Below are positions 1 to 6,176 of a stretch of DNA of 9,005 bases, piece after piece. How positions within the stretch are numbered: the first letter of the stretch is position 1; each line of letters starts with the position of its first letter. The stretch lies in assembly GCA_937958345.1 (NCBI GenBank), contig CALGNW010000231.1:1-9005 (forward strand). Reading direction: 5' to 3'. The translations under genes and the position numbers were made by a program. The notes beneath the pieces were generated by a model. It had not been told where the DNA came from. It did no database searches and saw only the letters and a program-made list of their open reading frames with translations. This DNA comes from an uncultured Neomegalonema sp. (GTDB taxonomy: Bacteria; Pseudomonadota; Alphaproteobacteria; Rhodobacterales; Rhodobacteraceae).

Positions 1-630
1 CAATCGGATGGATGCGCAGGTCACCTCGTCGGGCTTGCGCGCAAAGATCGGCTCGTCAATCTGGATATGCGTACATCCGGCCGCGACCAGCGCCCGCACC
101 TGCACATTCAGCGCATCGGCCAGATCGCCCGCAAGACGCGCGGGGTCATGGTAATGGGCATCAACCGTGGTATCCGAAATCGTCATCGGTCCGGGCATGG
201 TTATCTTCACGGGCCGTCCTGCCGCCGCCTCGGCGACATGCCAGTCGCGCACAAGCGTTGCCGTATCACCTGCACGGACATTCCCGCGAATGGTTGGCAA
301 CTCGCTGTGATACGCACCGTTGCGCCACGCTCTGCGGGTCAAACCTTCAAAGTCGAAACCGTCGAAATAGCGGCACTGATAATGAACATAATTATCGCGG
401 CGCACTTCGCCATCGGTCGGCAAATCAACGCCGCACTCTATCTGGTCCTGAACCACGGACGCTGTTGCCTGATCCAGCAACGCCGTTGTCGCCTCCGACT
501 GTTGACGTGCCCAATCGCGCGTCACCCGTTCGCCGAAACTCTCCGCATCGTGCCCCGTCTGAAACCAGTCGCGTACCGGCACGTTATCGGGTTTCGGAAA
601 TGCACCGATACAGGTTGTCGATAGCGGCAT
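1..630 (-). CDS. MetE-core family protein (cobalamin-independent methionine synthase-like), partial, C-terminus cut by window edge
   Basis: This is an open frame from an ATG at 630 to the window edge: 210 residues with no stop. It looks like the catalytic TIM-barrel domain of cobalamin-independent methionine synthase without the long N-terminal domain of E. coli MetE. The protein starts directly with the barrel's first strand (TTCIGAFPKP, residues 5-14). It then shows DLPTDGEVRRDNYVHY (69-84), ITMPGPMTI (143-151) and THIQIDEP (187-194), at the expected core positions. The zinc-binding His/Cys/Glu/Cys residues of the family lie in the missing half, so catalytic competence cannot be judged. Members move a methyl group to a thiol, usually homocysteine, but many stand-alone members have no known methyl donor. 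It begins 18 bp after the ATPase stop and is probably the next gene of that operon. The Shine-Dalgarno is weak (GAGTGGGG). The family call is firm; methionine synthesis as its role is not. Confidence 0.85.
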   Translation of the reverse strand, partial: MPLSTTCIGAFPKPDNVPVRDWFQTGHDAESFGERVTRDWARQQSEATTALLDQATASVVQDQIECGVDLPTDGEVRRDNYVHYQCRYFDGFDFEGLTRRAWRNGAYHSELPTIRGNVRAGDTATLVRDWHVAEAAAGRPVKITMPGPMTISDTTVDAHYHDPARLAGDLADALNVQVRALVAAGCTHIQIDEPIFARKPDEVTCASIRL

Positions 631-648
631 AGCCCGGCCCCACTCGTG

Positions 649-2307
649 TCAGTTGTCAGATGCACCCGCCGCCTTGGCATCAACGATCTCGCCCCGCTCG
701 CGCGCACCCAACAAATTCGTCAGCCAGCCGGGGTCCATCTCCGGCACGGACGACAACAGCAAGTCGGTGTAGGGGTGATGAGGCGGCTTGAACATTTCAA
801 CCTTCGGACCTTGCTCCACGACTTTGCCGTGCTGCATCACGACAACTTCATCGGCGATGGCCCGCACTGTCGCGAGGTCGTGCGTGATAAACATATACGC
901 AAGCCCGAGGTCGATTTGCAGTTTGTCGAGCAAGCGCAAAATCCCCTCGGCAACCAGTTGATCGAGCGCGCTCGTCACCTCGTCACAGATAATGAACTGC
1001 GGTTCCGCCGCCAGCGAGCGGGCAATCCCGATGCGCTGTTTCTGTCCGCCGGATAATTCACCGGGAAAACGGTGCATGTAGACGTCGGGTTCCATTTCGA
1101 TCAGGTCGAGCAATTCGCGCACGCGCTCGCGCTGTGCCTTGCCTGACAGACCGAGGTAAAATCCGACGGGGCGACCGATGATATCCTCGATCCGCTGTTT
1201 CGGGTTCAGCGCCGTGTCGGCCATCTGATAAATCATCTGCGCCTGACGCAATTGGTCCTTGTTGCGCTGACGGTATCCGGGGGGCAGAGCCTCGCCGTTG
1301 AACAGAATTTCGCCCTTGGTCGGGGGCAGCAGTCCAGTGATGCAGCGCGCCGCCGTCGACTTGCCCGACCCGGACTCGCCCACAACCGCAACGGTGCGAC
1401 CCTTGTGAATTTTGAAGTTCACGTCAAACAGTACCGGCGTCGCACCATAGGCGGCATCGACATTGCGCAACTCGACAATCGGCACTTCATCGGCGGGCGG
1501 CTTGGGCTTGGCCGTTGCCTTAAAACTGCGAACGGCCCAGAGAGATTTCGTATAATCCTCCTCCGGCGCGCTCAGCATCTTGCGCGTCTCGGCTTCCTCA
1601 ATCGTCTCGCCAAGCTTGAACACCTGAATGCGGTCGGCCATCTGCGCCACGACCGCCAAGTCGTGCGTAATGTAAATCGCCGCCGTACCGAATTGCTCAA
1701 CCGCATCCCGAATGGCCGCCAGCACCTCGATTTGCGTCGTCACATCCAGCGCCGTTGTCGGCTCGTCAAAAATAATCAGATCGGGTCGGCATGACATTGC
1801 CATCGCCGTCATGGCGCGTTGCAGCTGGCCGCCCGAAACCTGGTGCGGATAGCGGAACCCGATTTCGTCAGGATTCGGCAGCTGCAAGCGGCGGTACAGC
1901 TCGGTCGCGTCACTCTCCGCTTCGGTCGTATTCATCACGCCATGCTGGATCGGTGCTTCGGAATATTGATCAATCAGCCGGTGTGCAGGGTTGAAACTGG
2001 CCGCAGCCGATTGCGCAACATAGGCGATCTTTTTTCCGCGCAGCTTGCGGCGGTAGGTCTCGGATGCGGCAACCAGATCCGTACCCTCAAAATCAACCGT
2101 GCCACCGGAAATACGACATCCTCCGCGCGTGTAGCCCATGGCCGCAAGGCCGATGGTGGATTTGCCCGCGCCGGATTCGCCGATCACACCGAGCACCTCG
2201 CCGCGCTTCAGATCAAGGTCGATGCCCTTGAGAATCGGCAGCCACTCATCGCCGGTCTTACCGTCAATCTTCAGGTTACGGATTTTGAGGATTGTATCAT
2301 CGGACAT
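649..2307 (-). CDS. ABC transporter ATPase, fused double-domain, peptide/opine/nickel (Dpp/Opp) type
   Basis: This 552-residue protein carries two complete ABC nucleotide-binding domains, equivalent to DppD and DppF (or OppD and OppF) joined, as in YejF and GsiA. Domain 1 has Walker A GESGAGKST (43-51), a Q-loop Gln99, signature VSGGQ (157-161), Walker B LIIFDEP (177-183) and switch His215. Domain 2 has GESGSGKST (310-318), Gln361, LSGGQ (418-422), FIICDE (438-443) and His476. After domain 2 comes the Opp/Dpp-type tail with HPYTDLLLSSVP (511-522). All ATP-binding and hydrolysis residues are present in both halves, so both sites should be active. It would power import through the two permeases encoded upstream. 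The ATG at 2307 is preceded by a purine-rich but weak ribosome site (AAGAAAGA). It is separated from the permease gene by 91 bp containing hairpins. The family is certain; the substrate cannot be told from the ATPase. Confidence 0.95.
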   Translation of the reverse strand: MSDDTILKIRNLKIDGKTGDEWLPILKGIDLDLKRGEVLGVIGESGAGKSTIGLAAMGYTRGGCRISGGTVDFEGTDLVAASETYRRKLRGKKIAYVAQSAAASFNPAHRLIDQYSEAPIQHGVMNTTEAESDATELYRRLQLPNPDEIGFRYPHQVSGGQLQRAMTAMAMSCRPDLIIFDEPTTALDVTTQIEVLAAIRDAVEQFGTAAIYITHDLAVVAQMADRIQVFKLGETIEEAETRKMLSAPEEDYTKSLWAVRSFKATAKPKPPADEVPIVELRNVDAAYGATPVLFDVNFKIHKGRTVAVVGESGSGKSTAARCITGLLPPTKGEILFNGEALPPGYRQRNKDQLRQAQMIYQMADTALNPKQRIEDIIGRPVGFYLGLSGKAQRERVRELLDLIEMEPDVYMHRFPGELSGGQKQRIGIARSLAAEPQFIICDEVTSALDQLVAEGILRLLDKLQIDLGLAYMFITHDLATVRAIADEVVVMQHGKVVEQGPKVEMFKPPHHPYTDLLLSSVPEMDPGWLTNLLGARERGEIVDAKAAGASDN

Positions 2308-2336
2308 CGGGATATCTTTCTTATCAGACTGTCGCC

Positions 2337-2396
2337 GGGCCTCGGGCCCTTGACGTTCGTTGGCAGGGTCGGCCCGGTATCGGACCGACCCGGTCC
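2337..2396 (-). repeat. Cluster of GC-rich inverted repeats between permease and ATPase genes
   Basis: The 91-bp gap between the second permease stop and the ATPase start contains several potential hairpins. GGGTCGG (2366-2372) pairs with CCGACCC (2385-2391), a 7-bp perfect stem with a 12-nt loop. GGACC (2382-2386) can alternatively pair with GGTCC (2392-2396). GGGCC (2337-2341) pairs with GGCCC (2345-2349) around a 3-nt loop. None is followed by a T-run on the minus strand, so they do not look like an intrinsic terminator. A role in mRNA processing or in setting different permease and ATPase levels is inference. Confidence 0.5.
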
Positions 2397-2398
2397 AA

Positions 2399-3301
2399 CT
2401 ACTCTTTCAGACCGCTTGAACGGTGCAGCATCCAATCGACGACGAAGTTTACGGCCACCGTCAACAGGGCAATCGCACCGGCGGGATACAGCGGGATGAT
2501 CTCACCAAAGGTAATCAGCTGGGCGTTATCACGCACCATCGTACCCCAGTCCGCCGTCGGCGGCTGGATACCGAGACCCAGGAACGACAGCGCCGCAATC
2601 GTCAGGAAGACAAAGCAAAACCGCAGGCCGAACTCGGCAATCAGGGGCGCCATCGCATTCGGCAGAATTTCCTTACGGATCAACCACCACAGCCCTTCGC
2701 CGCGCAGCTTGGCGGCCTCAACATAGTCCATGACGACAATGTTCATCCCGACGGCACGCATCAGACGATAGACGCGGGTGCTGTCCAACAGGGCGATCAC
2801 GAGGATCATGTTCACGACATTCGCACCGAGGATCGTCAGCAGCAGCAGTGCAAAAATCAGCTGCGGAATCGACATCAGAACATCGACAACACGCGACAGA
2901 ATATTGTCGGTCCATCCGCCCAGCACAGCGGCCAGCATCCCGAGAAAACTGCCCAGCAAAAACGACAGGATTGTCGTCAGCAGAGCAATCCCGACCGTAT
3001 TTCGCGCGGCATAGATCATACGCGACAGCATATCGCGGCCAAGCTGGTCGGTTCCCAACAGGTACTCCGAGCCGGGTACGTCAAACGCATCACCGACAAT
3101 TTCCTTCTCGCCGAACGGGGCGAGCAGCGGGGCGAAAATTGCTGTAACGATATACAGAAAAATCACGATCATCCCGAACCACGCGGTCAGGGGTGCTGTG
3201 CGAAAGGCACGGCGGATCGTAGTCCACCGCGATTCCTGTTCGACGCGCGGCGCTTGCGCATCGGCGGACAGGGCGGTCGGATCGTTGGTTGCATCTGTCA
3301 T
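2399..3301 (-). CDS. ABC transporter permease, DppC/OppC type
   Basis: A 300-residue inner-membrane permease, normal length for the DppC family. It starts with a hydrophilic cytoplasmic N-terminus (about 1-37), followed by a first membrane segment (about 38-60) and the family hallmark LLGTDQLGRDMLSRMIYAAR (81-100). Several more hydrophobic segments follow (about 103-130, 140-172, 215-242, 272-292). The coupling (EAA) loop that contacts the ATPase is recognisable as YVEAAKLRG followed by LPNAMAPL (about 193-220). The start at 3301 is chosen over a frame extension to 3349 because a near-perfect Shine-Dalgarno AAGGAGGA (3309-3316) sits 7 nt upstream. That site overlaps the stop codon of the preceding permease, so the two permeases are likely translationally coupled and made in equal amounts. 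Paired with the DppB-like protein it forms the transport channel. The substrate is unknown. Confidence 0.95.
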   Translation of the reverse strand: MTDATNDPTALSADAQAPRVEQESRWTTIRRAFRTAPLTAWFGMIVIFLYIVTAIFAPLLAPFGEKEIVGDAFDVPGSEYLLGTDQLGRDMLSRMIYAARNTVGIALLTTILSFLLGSFLGMLAAVLGGWTDNILSRVVDVLMSIPQLIFALLLLTILGANVVNMILVIALLDSTRVYRLMRAVGMNIVVMDYVEAAKLRGEGLWWLIRKEILPNAMAPLIAEFGLRFCFVFLTIAALSFLGLGIQPPTADWGTMVRDNAQLITFGEIIPLYPAGAIALLTVAVNFVVDWMLHRSSGLKE

Positions 3302-3308
3302 CGGTGCG

Positions 3309-3316
3309 TCCTCCTT
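3309..3316 (-). promoter_or_regulatory. Ribosome binding site fixing the DppC-type permease start
   Basis: The minus strand reads AAGGAGGA, complementary to the 16S rRNA 3' end, 7 nt before the ATG at 3301. It overlaps the TAA stop (3317-3315) of the upstream permease, which supports translational coupling and excludes the longer in-frame start at 3349. Confidence 0.85.
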
Positions 3317-4457
3317 ACTTCGGGTGCAGAAGACGCGGGTTCGTGGCAATCGCCAGAATATCCGCTGTCAGGTTGAGCAAAATATAGGTCGCTGCAAAAA
3401 TCAGACAGCAGCCCTGAACCACCGTGATGTCACGCTTGGAGACCGAGTCGACCAGCAACTGGCCCAGTCCGGGATAAACGAACACCACTTCCACGACGAC
3501 CACGCCCGTAATCAGATAGGCGAGGTTGATCGCAATCACGTTGATAATCGGCGCCAGCGCATTGGGCAGCGCGTGTTTGACGATAATACGCCCCGGAGGC
3601 ATCCCCTTCAACCGCGCCATCTCGATATAAGGCGAGGCCATCAGGTTGATAATCGACGCCCGCGTCATCCGCATCATATGCGCAGTAACAACCAGCGTCA
3701 GGGTCAGCGCAGGCAGGAAGCTGCGGTAAATACGCTCGCTGAACGACGCGTCGGGCGAAATGTTCGAGATCGACGGAAACGCCTGAACCGCACCGACCTG
3801 ATAGCTCCACCAGCCAAAGACCGCATTGACGACCAATGCCAGCCCCAGCAAGCCGAACACACTTCCGAACATCGAAAAGCGGCCGATCTTCATGCCCTCA
3901 CGCACCGCGCCAAAGCCCTCGACCAGCAAAAACAGACCCAAAACTGCCAGCACCCAGCGGGCGTCAAATCCGTATCCGACCGATAGAAACAGGATCAGCA
4001 CGTAGGCAACAAAGAACTCGGGGAACGAGATCGAGGACAGCGTCGATACATTGATCAAGCGGTCAAACCACGAATTCCGGTACAGCGCCGCCAGCATTCC
4101 CAGAGTCACCGCCAGCGGAACCGCAATCACGGCGGCAAAACCGGCAAGAAACAGCGTATTGCCGAGGCGCGCCGAAATCAGTTCGGAGATCGACCGTTTG
4201 GTCGCCAGCGATGTACCGAAATCACCTTGCGCAACACCGCCGAGCCACGAAAAATAACGCTCTACAGGGGGTTTATCGAGGCCGACCTCGGCGCGAAAGG
4301 CCGCGACCGCCTCAGGCGTTGCTGCTTGTCCGAGAATTTCCTGCGCCAAATCGCCCGGCAGAAACTCGACCGCGCCCGCAATGATAATGGAAACAACGAA
4401 TAGTGTGAACACGCCCAGCGCAAGCCGCTGGAGTGCCATTTTTAATATTGGATGCAT
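3315..4457 (-). CDS. ABC transporter permease, DppB/OppB type, with extra hydrophobic insertion
   Basis: An integral membrane permease, partner of the DppC-type protein encoded 13 bp downstream. From the ATG at 4457 it is 380 residues, clearly longer than most DppB proteins (roughly 305-340). It has the typical N-terminal segment (about 8-30) followed by FLPGDLAQ (32-39), and LARLG-like residues before the second segment (ISARLGNTLFLAGF, 94-107). The EAA coupling loop EMARLKG...LPNALAPIINV is at about 279-307, and a VEVVFVYPGLGQLL segment at 322-335. The additional length lies at about 165-230: two further hydrophobic stretches (168-181 and 196-216) joined by a basic linker. A GTG at 4469 extends the frame by four codons but overlaps the Shine-Dalgarno, so the ATG at 4457 is preferred. 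It begins about 120 bp after the HD-domain gene. The family is certain; the substrate is unknown. Confidence 0.93.
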   Translation of the reverse strand: MHPILKMALQRLALGVFTLFVVSIIIAGAVEFLPGDLAQEILGQAATPEAVAAFRAEVGLDKPPVERYFSWLGGVAQGDFGTSLATKRSISELISARLGNTLFLAGFAAVIAVPLAVTLGMLAALYRNSWFDRLINVSTLSSISFPEFFVAYVLILFLSVGYGFDARWVLAVLGLFLLVEGFGAVREGMKIGRFSMFGSVFGLLGLALVVNAVFGWWSYQVGAVQAFPSISNISPDASFSERIYRSFLPALTLTLVVTAHMMRMTRASIINLMASPYIEMARLKGMPPGRIIVKHALPNALAPIINVIAINLAYLITGVVVVEVVFVYPGLGQLLVDSVSKRDITVVQGCCLIFAATYILLNLTADILAIATNPRLLHPK

Positions 4458-4467
4458 CTGGTATAGC

Positions 4468-4474
4468 ACCTCCC
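4468..4474 (-). promoter_or_regulatory. Ribosome binding site deciding the DppB-type permease start
   Basis: The minus strand reads GGGAGGT, 10 nt before the ATG at 4457. The alternative GTG start (4469-4467) lies inside this motif and so could not be served by it, which supports the shorter protein. Confidence 0.7.
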
Positions 4475-4481
4475 TTTGTCC

Positions 4482-4496
4482 TGACGTTAACAGTCA
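4482..4496. promoter_or_regulatory. Imperfect palindrome, possible operator, in the HD-gene to permease gap
   Basis: A 15-bp odd palindrome, TGACGTTAACAGTCA on the plus strand, with arms TGAC/GTCA and a GTTAAC-like centre (two mismatched pairs). It lies in the roughly 120-bp gap between the HD-domain gene and the permease gene, upstream of the permease ribosome site. It could be a regulator site for an internal promoter, but no clear -35/-10 pair was found, and a palindrome of this quality can occur by chance. Confidence 0.2.
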
Positions 4497-4580
4497 CAGA
4501 ACGAGGCGCAACCGTCTAAAACCGGATTGCAGGGTAAACTGGCGTGATCGTACCGCTTTTCGGCAGCATATCGCCGGCCC

Positions 4581-5195
4581 TCATCGGGTCGCTGCAACCG
4601 TTGCATCGACCAGCGGCACGCGCTTACCGGGTTGAAGATTGGCGGGGTCATAGGGTTCACGGGCAAAGACCTCACGCACCATAGGCCGGAAGAAATCCAG
4701 CGGCAGGTCGTCATATTCAGGATCAAAGCTCGCCTGATCCCACCGCTCGCAAAAGGCCACGCAATCCTCGAAATACGGATGCCCCGCATATTGCGCACGC
4801 TTTTCAGGATTACCGCCGACATGTTGCGCGTAATAAATCATCTGGAAATCGCCGTGTTTTTCAACGGTCCAAGTGCATTGCTCGCGCACAAAGGGCTTGA
4901 TGATCGTCGCGGCATACTCATCGTGGTTATACGGCGCGTAGATGTCACCGATATCATGCAACAGCGTCGCGACCACCCAGTCAATATCGGCCCCGTCGCG
5001 CCATGCCCGCGTTGCCGATTGCACGGAATGGCCCAGCCGCGTGACCTTGTATCCCGACAGACTTTCATCAAGATCGCGCAGGGCATCCAGCAGGCGGTCT
5101 GCCGTACCCTTGGTGTATGCAATCTCGTGGTCGTTCAGAAACGCATAATCCTCGGCGTCGCCGTCTTTCATCTGAGTGAACTTTACCTGCTCCAT
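4581..5195 (-). CDS. HD-domain protein resembling PhnZ/MIOX-type diiron oxygenases
   Basis: A 204-residue soluble protein with an HD-superfamily metal site. Candidate ligands are His56 (TRLGHSVQ), His80-Asp81 (LLHDIGD), His91 (NHDEYAA), His114 (VEKHGDF) and Asp153 (ERWDQ). This order and spacing fit mixed-valent diiron oxygenases such as PhnZ, which cleaves 2-amino-1-hydroxyethylphosphonate to glycine and phosphate, and myo-inositol oxygenase. The tail WDQASFDPEYDDLPLDFF followed by MVREVF also parallels the PhnZ C-terminal segment. The more familiar HD activity, phosphohydrolysis, is the alternative. An oxygenase role is favoured because the gene directly follows a PhyH dioxygenase, as in PhnY-PhnZ. 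The start has a Shine-Dalgarno GTGAGG (5206-5201) that contains the TGA stop of the upstream gene, giving a 7-bp gap and probable coupling. Metal ligands are assigned by pattern, not by alignment. Substrate unknown. Confidence 0.85.
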   Translation of the reverse strand: MEQVKFTQMKDGDAEDYAFLNDHEIAYTKGTADRLLDALRDLDESLSGYKVTRLGHSVQSATRAWRDGADIDWVVATLLHDIGDIYAPYNHDEYAATIIKPFVREQCTWTVEKHGDFQMIYYAQHVGGNPEKRAQYAGHPYFEDCVAFCERWDQASFDPEYDDLPLDFFRPMVREVFAREPYDPANLQPGKRVPLVDATVAATR

Positions 5196-5202
5196 ACCGG
5201 CC

Positions 5203-6066
5203 TCACATTCTATCTGCGTATGTATTCAATTCGCCGGTCGCCCCTTCGGCCAGCGCGGCGCGCTGTGCCTCGCGGATTTCCTCGTACAGCGCCAGCGCGC
5301 CTGCATCGAATGCACGGGCGGGGGCGGCAAAATGCGTAAAGCCGCCGACACGATCCACCCCGCGTGCCAGCATCGCGTAATCCCGCTCGGCGACTTCCTG
5401 CCGCGCATTCGGATTGATAAAGCGCACCGCCAGTCCGATCCGGCGATCCGCAGACGTATTCGGGCCGGACGCGTGGAACAGCAATCCGTGATGCAAACTC
5501 ATCTCGCCGGGTGACAGCACGATGTCCGTTGCATCGGCCTCGTCTACCTCGACAGCAATCTCCTGCCCGCGGGACAGCAGGTTATCCGCACCAAAGGTAT
5601 CATTATGCGGAACGATCGCCTGTTTATGTGATCCTGCAACAAAGCGCATACAGCCCGACGCGACCGACACATCGGACAGCGCAATCCATGCCGTCGTCTG
5701 ATCCGACGTCGCGCCCAGCCCCCAATAGGTCAAATCCTGATGCCACGACACGATCTTGGTCGTCTCGGCTTCCTTGATGAAAAAGTCGGCACCCCAGATC
5801 ATCAGATCCGGTCCCAGAATACCCTGCACCGCATCCAGCACGGCGGTATCCATCGCCATGTCGGAAACGAAGGGCAAAACCACATGGGGACTGGTTCGCA
5901 GATACAGACCGATATCATGAGGCAGATCGCCGCCCGCGTACCGCGCCTCGACCCCCTCGAGAGTCCGGCGCAATTCGGCGGCTTTCTCAGGGCTCATCAC
6001 GCGCAGGGGGAATAAAAATCCGTCCCGCCAATAATTTTCGATTTGTGCATTCGAAAGGGCAACCAT
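5203..6066 (-). CDS. PhyH-family Fe(II)/2-oxoglutarate-dependent dioxygenase
   Basis: A 287-residue cytoplasmic enzyme of the phytanoyl-CoA dioxygenase superfamily. The iron facial triad is visible as SWHQD (His109, Asp111) and LLFHASGPN (His198). Arg208 or Arg209 in SADRRIGLAVRF is placed to bind the 2-oxoglutarate carboxylate. The context LTYWGLG (112-118), ALSDV (129-133) and GCMRFVAGSHK (138-148) is typical of small-molecule hydroxylases of this family, such as PhnY and relatives, not the human peroxisomal enzyme. It should hydroxylate an unactivated C-H bond using O2 and 2-oxoglutarate. It is the first gene of the inferred operon: the ATG at 6066 has a GGAG (6077-6074) 7 nt upstream, and a terminator for the preceding gene ends at about 6124. 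The next gene, 7 bp downstream, encodes an HD-type putative oxygenase, suggesting sequential hydroxylation and cleavage. Fold and cofactor are confident; substrate unknown. Confidence 0.93.
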   Translation of the reverse strand: MVALSNAQIENYWRDGFLFPLRVMSPEKAAELRRTLEGVEARYAGGDLPHDIGLYLRTSPHVVLPFVSDMAMDTAVLDAVQGILGPDLMIWGADFFIKEAETTKIVSWHQDLTYWGLGATSDQTTAWIALSDVSVASGCMRFVAGSHKQAIVPHNDTFGADNLLSRGQEIAVEVDEADATDIVLSPGEMSLHHGLLFHASGPNTSADRRIGLAVRFINPNARQEVAERDYAMLARGVDRVGGFTHFAAPARAFDAGALALYEEIREAQRAALAEGATGELNTYADRM

Positions 6067-6089
6067 CGCGAAACTCCATGCGTCTCGCG

Positions 6090-6120
6090 TTATTCCGCCA
6101 CGTAGGGTTCATTCGGTCAA
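6090..6120 (-). promoter_or_regulatory. Possible promoter for the dioxygenase operon
   Basis: Between the upstream terminator and the dioxygenase start, the minus strand has TTGACC (6120-6115) and GAATAA (6095-6090) separated by 19 nt. That spacing is longer than the usual 16-18. The first hexamer is good, the second and the spacing are poor. The operon's promoter must otherwise lie in the same roughly 60 bp or be read-through from upstream. Confidence 0.3.
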
Positions 6121-6123
6121 ACG

Positions 6124-6148
6124 AAAAACGGCGTCCGAAGACGCCGTT
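6124..6148 (-). terminator. Intrinsic terminator of the outer-membrane protein gene (UUCG tetraloop)
   Basis: On the minus strand a perfect 9-bp stem, AACGGCGTC (6148-6140) with GACGCCGTT (6135-6127), encloses a TTCG loop, one of the most stable RNA tetraloops, and runs into a short T-stretch. It lies about 30 bp after the TAG stop at 6177 and separates that gene from the dioxygenase operon. Confidence 0.85.
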
Positions 6149-6176
6149 GATCAATTCTGTATCAATGATGGGCGCA

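Noticed and set aside
12..632. Plus-strand open frames of about 200 codons at the left end
   Set aside because: The minus strand here encodes a MetE-core protein with several conserved motifs and no stop through to the edge. The plus-strand proteins are low-complexity Arg/Pro/His-rich.
2423..3376. Long open frame of 317 codons on the plus strand, antisense to the DppC-type permease
   Set aside because: Its protein is Gln/Arg/His-rich without any recognisable domain, it lacks a good ribosome site, and it lies entirely opposite a certain permease gene. It is a by-product of codon bias.
3198..3986. Open frame of 262 codons on the plus strand opposite the DppB-type permease
   Set aside because: The same Arg/Gln-rich shadow composition, overlapping two confidently identified genes.
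4467..4469. GTG as the start of the DppB-type permease
   Set aside because: It lies inside the GGGAGGT ribosome site; the ATG at 4457 is correctly spaced.
4564..4580. Hairpin CGGC/GCCG followed by AAAAG just after the HD gene, as a terminator
   Set aside because: Only a 4-bp stem with an 8-nt loop, and the minus-strand tail is A-rich instead of T-rich.
4581..6066. Firm naming of the two oxygenase genes as phnY and phnZ
   Set aside because: Order and families match, but substrate-contact residues do not clearly agree and the neighbours differ, so a named function would overstate the evidence.
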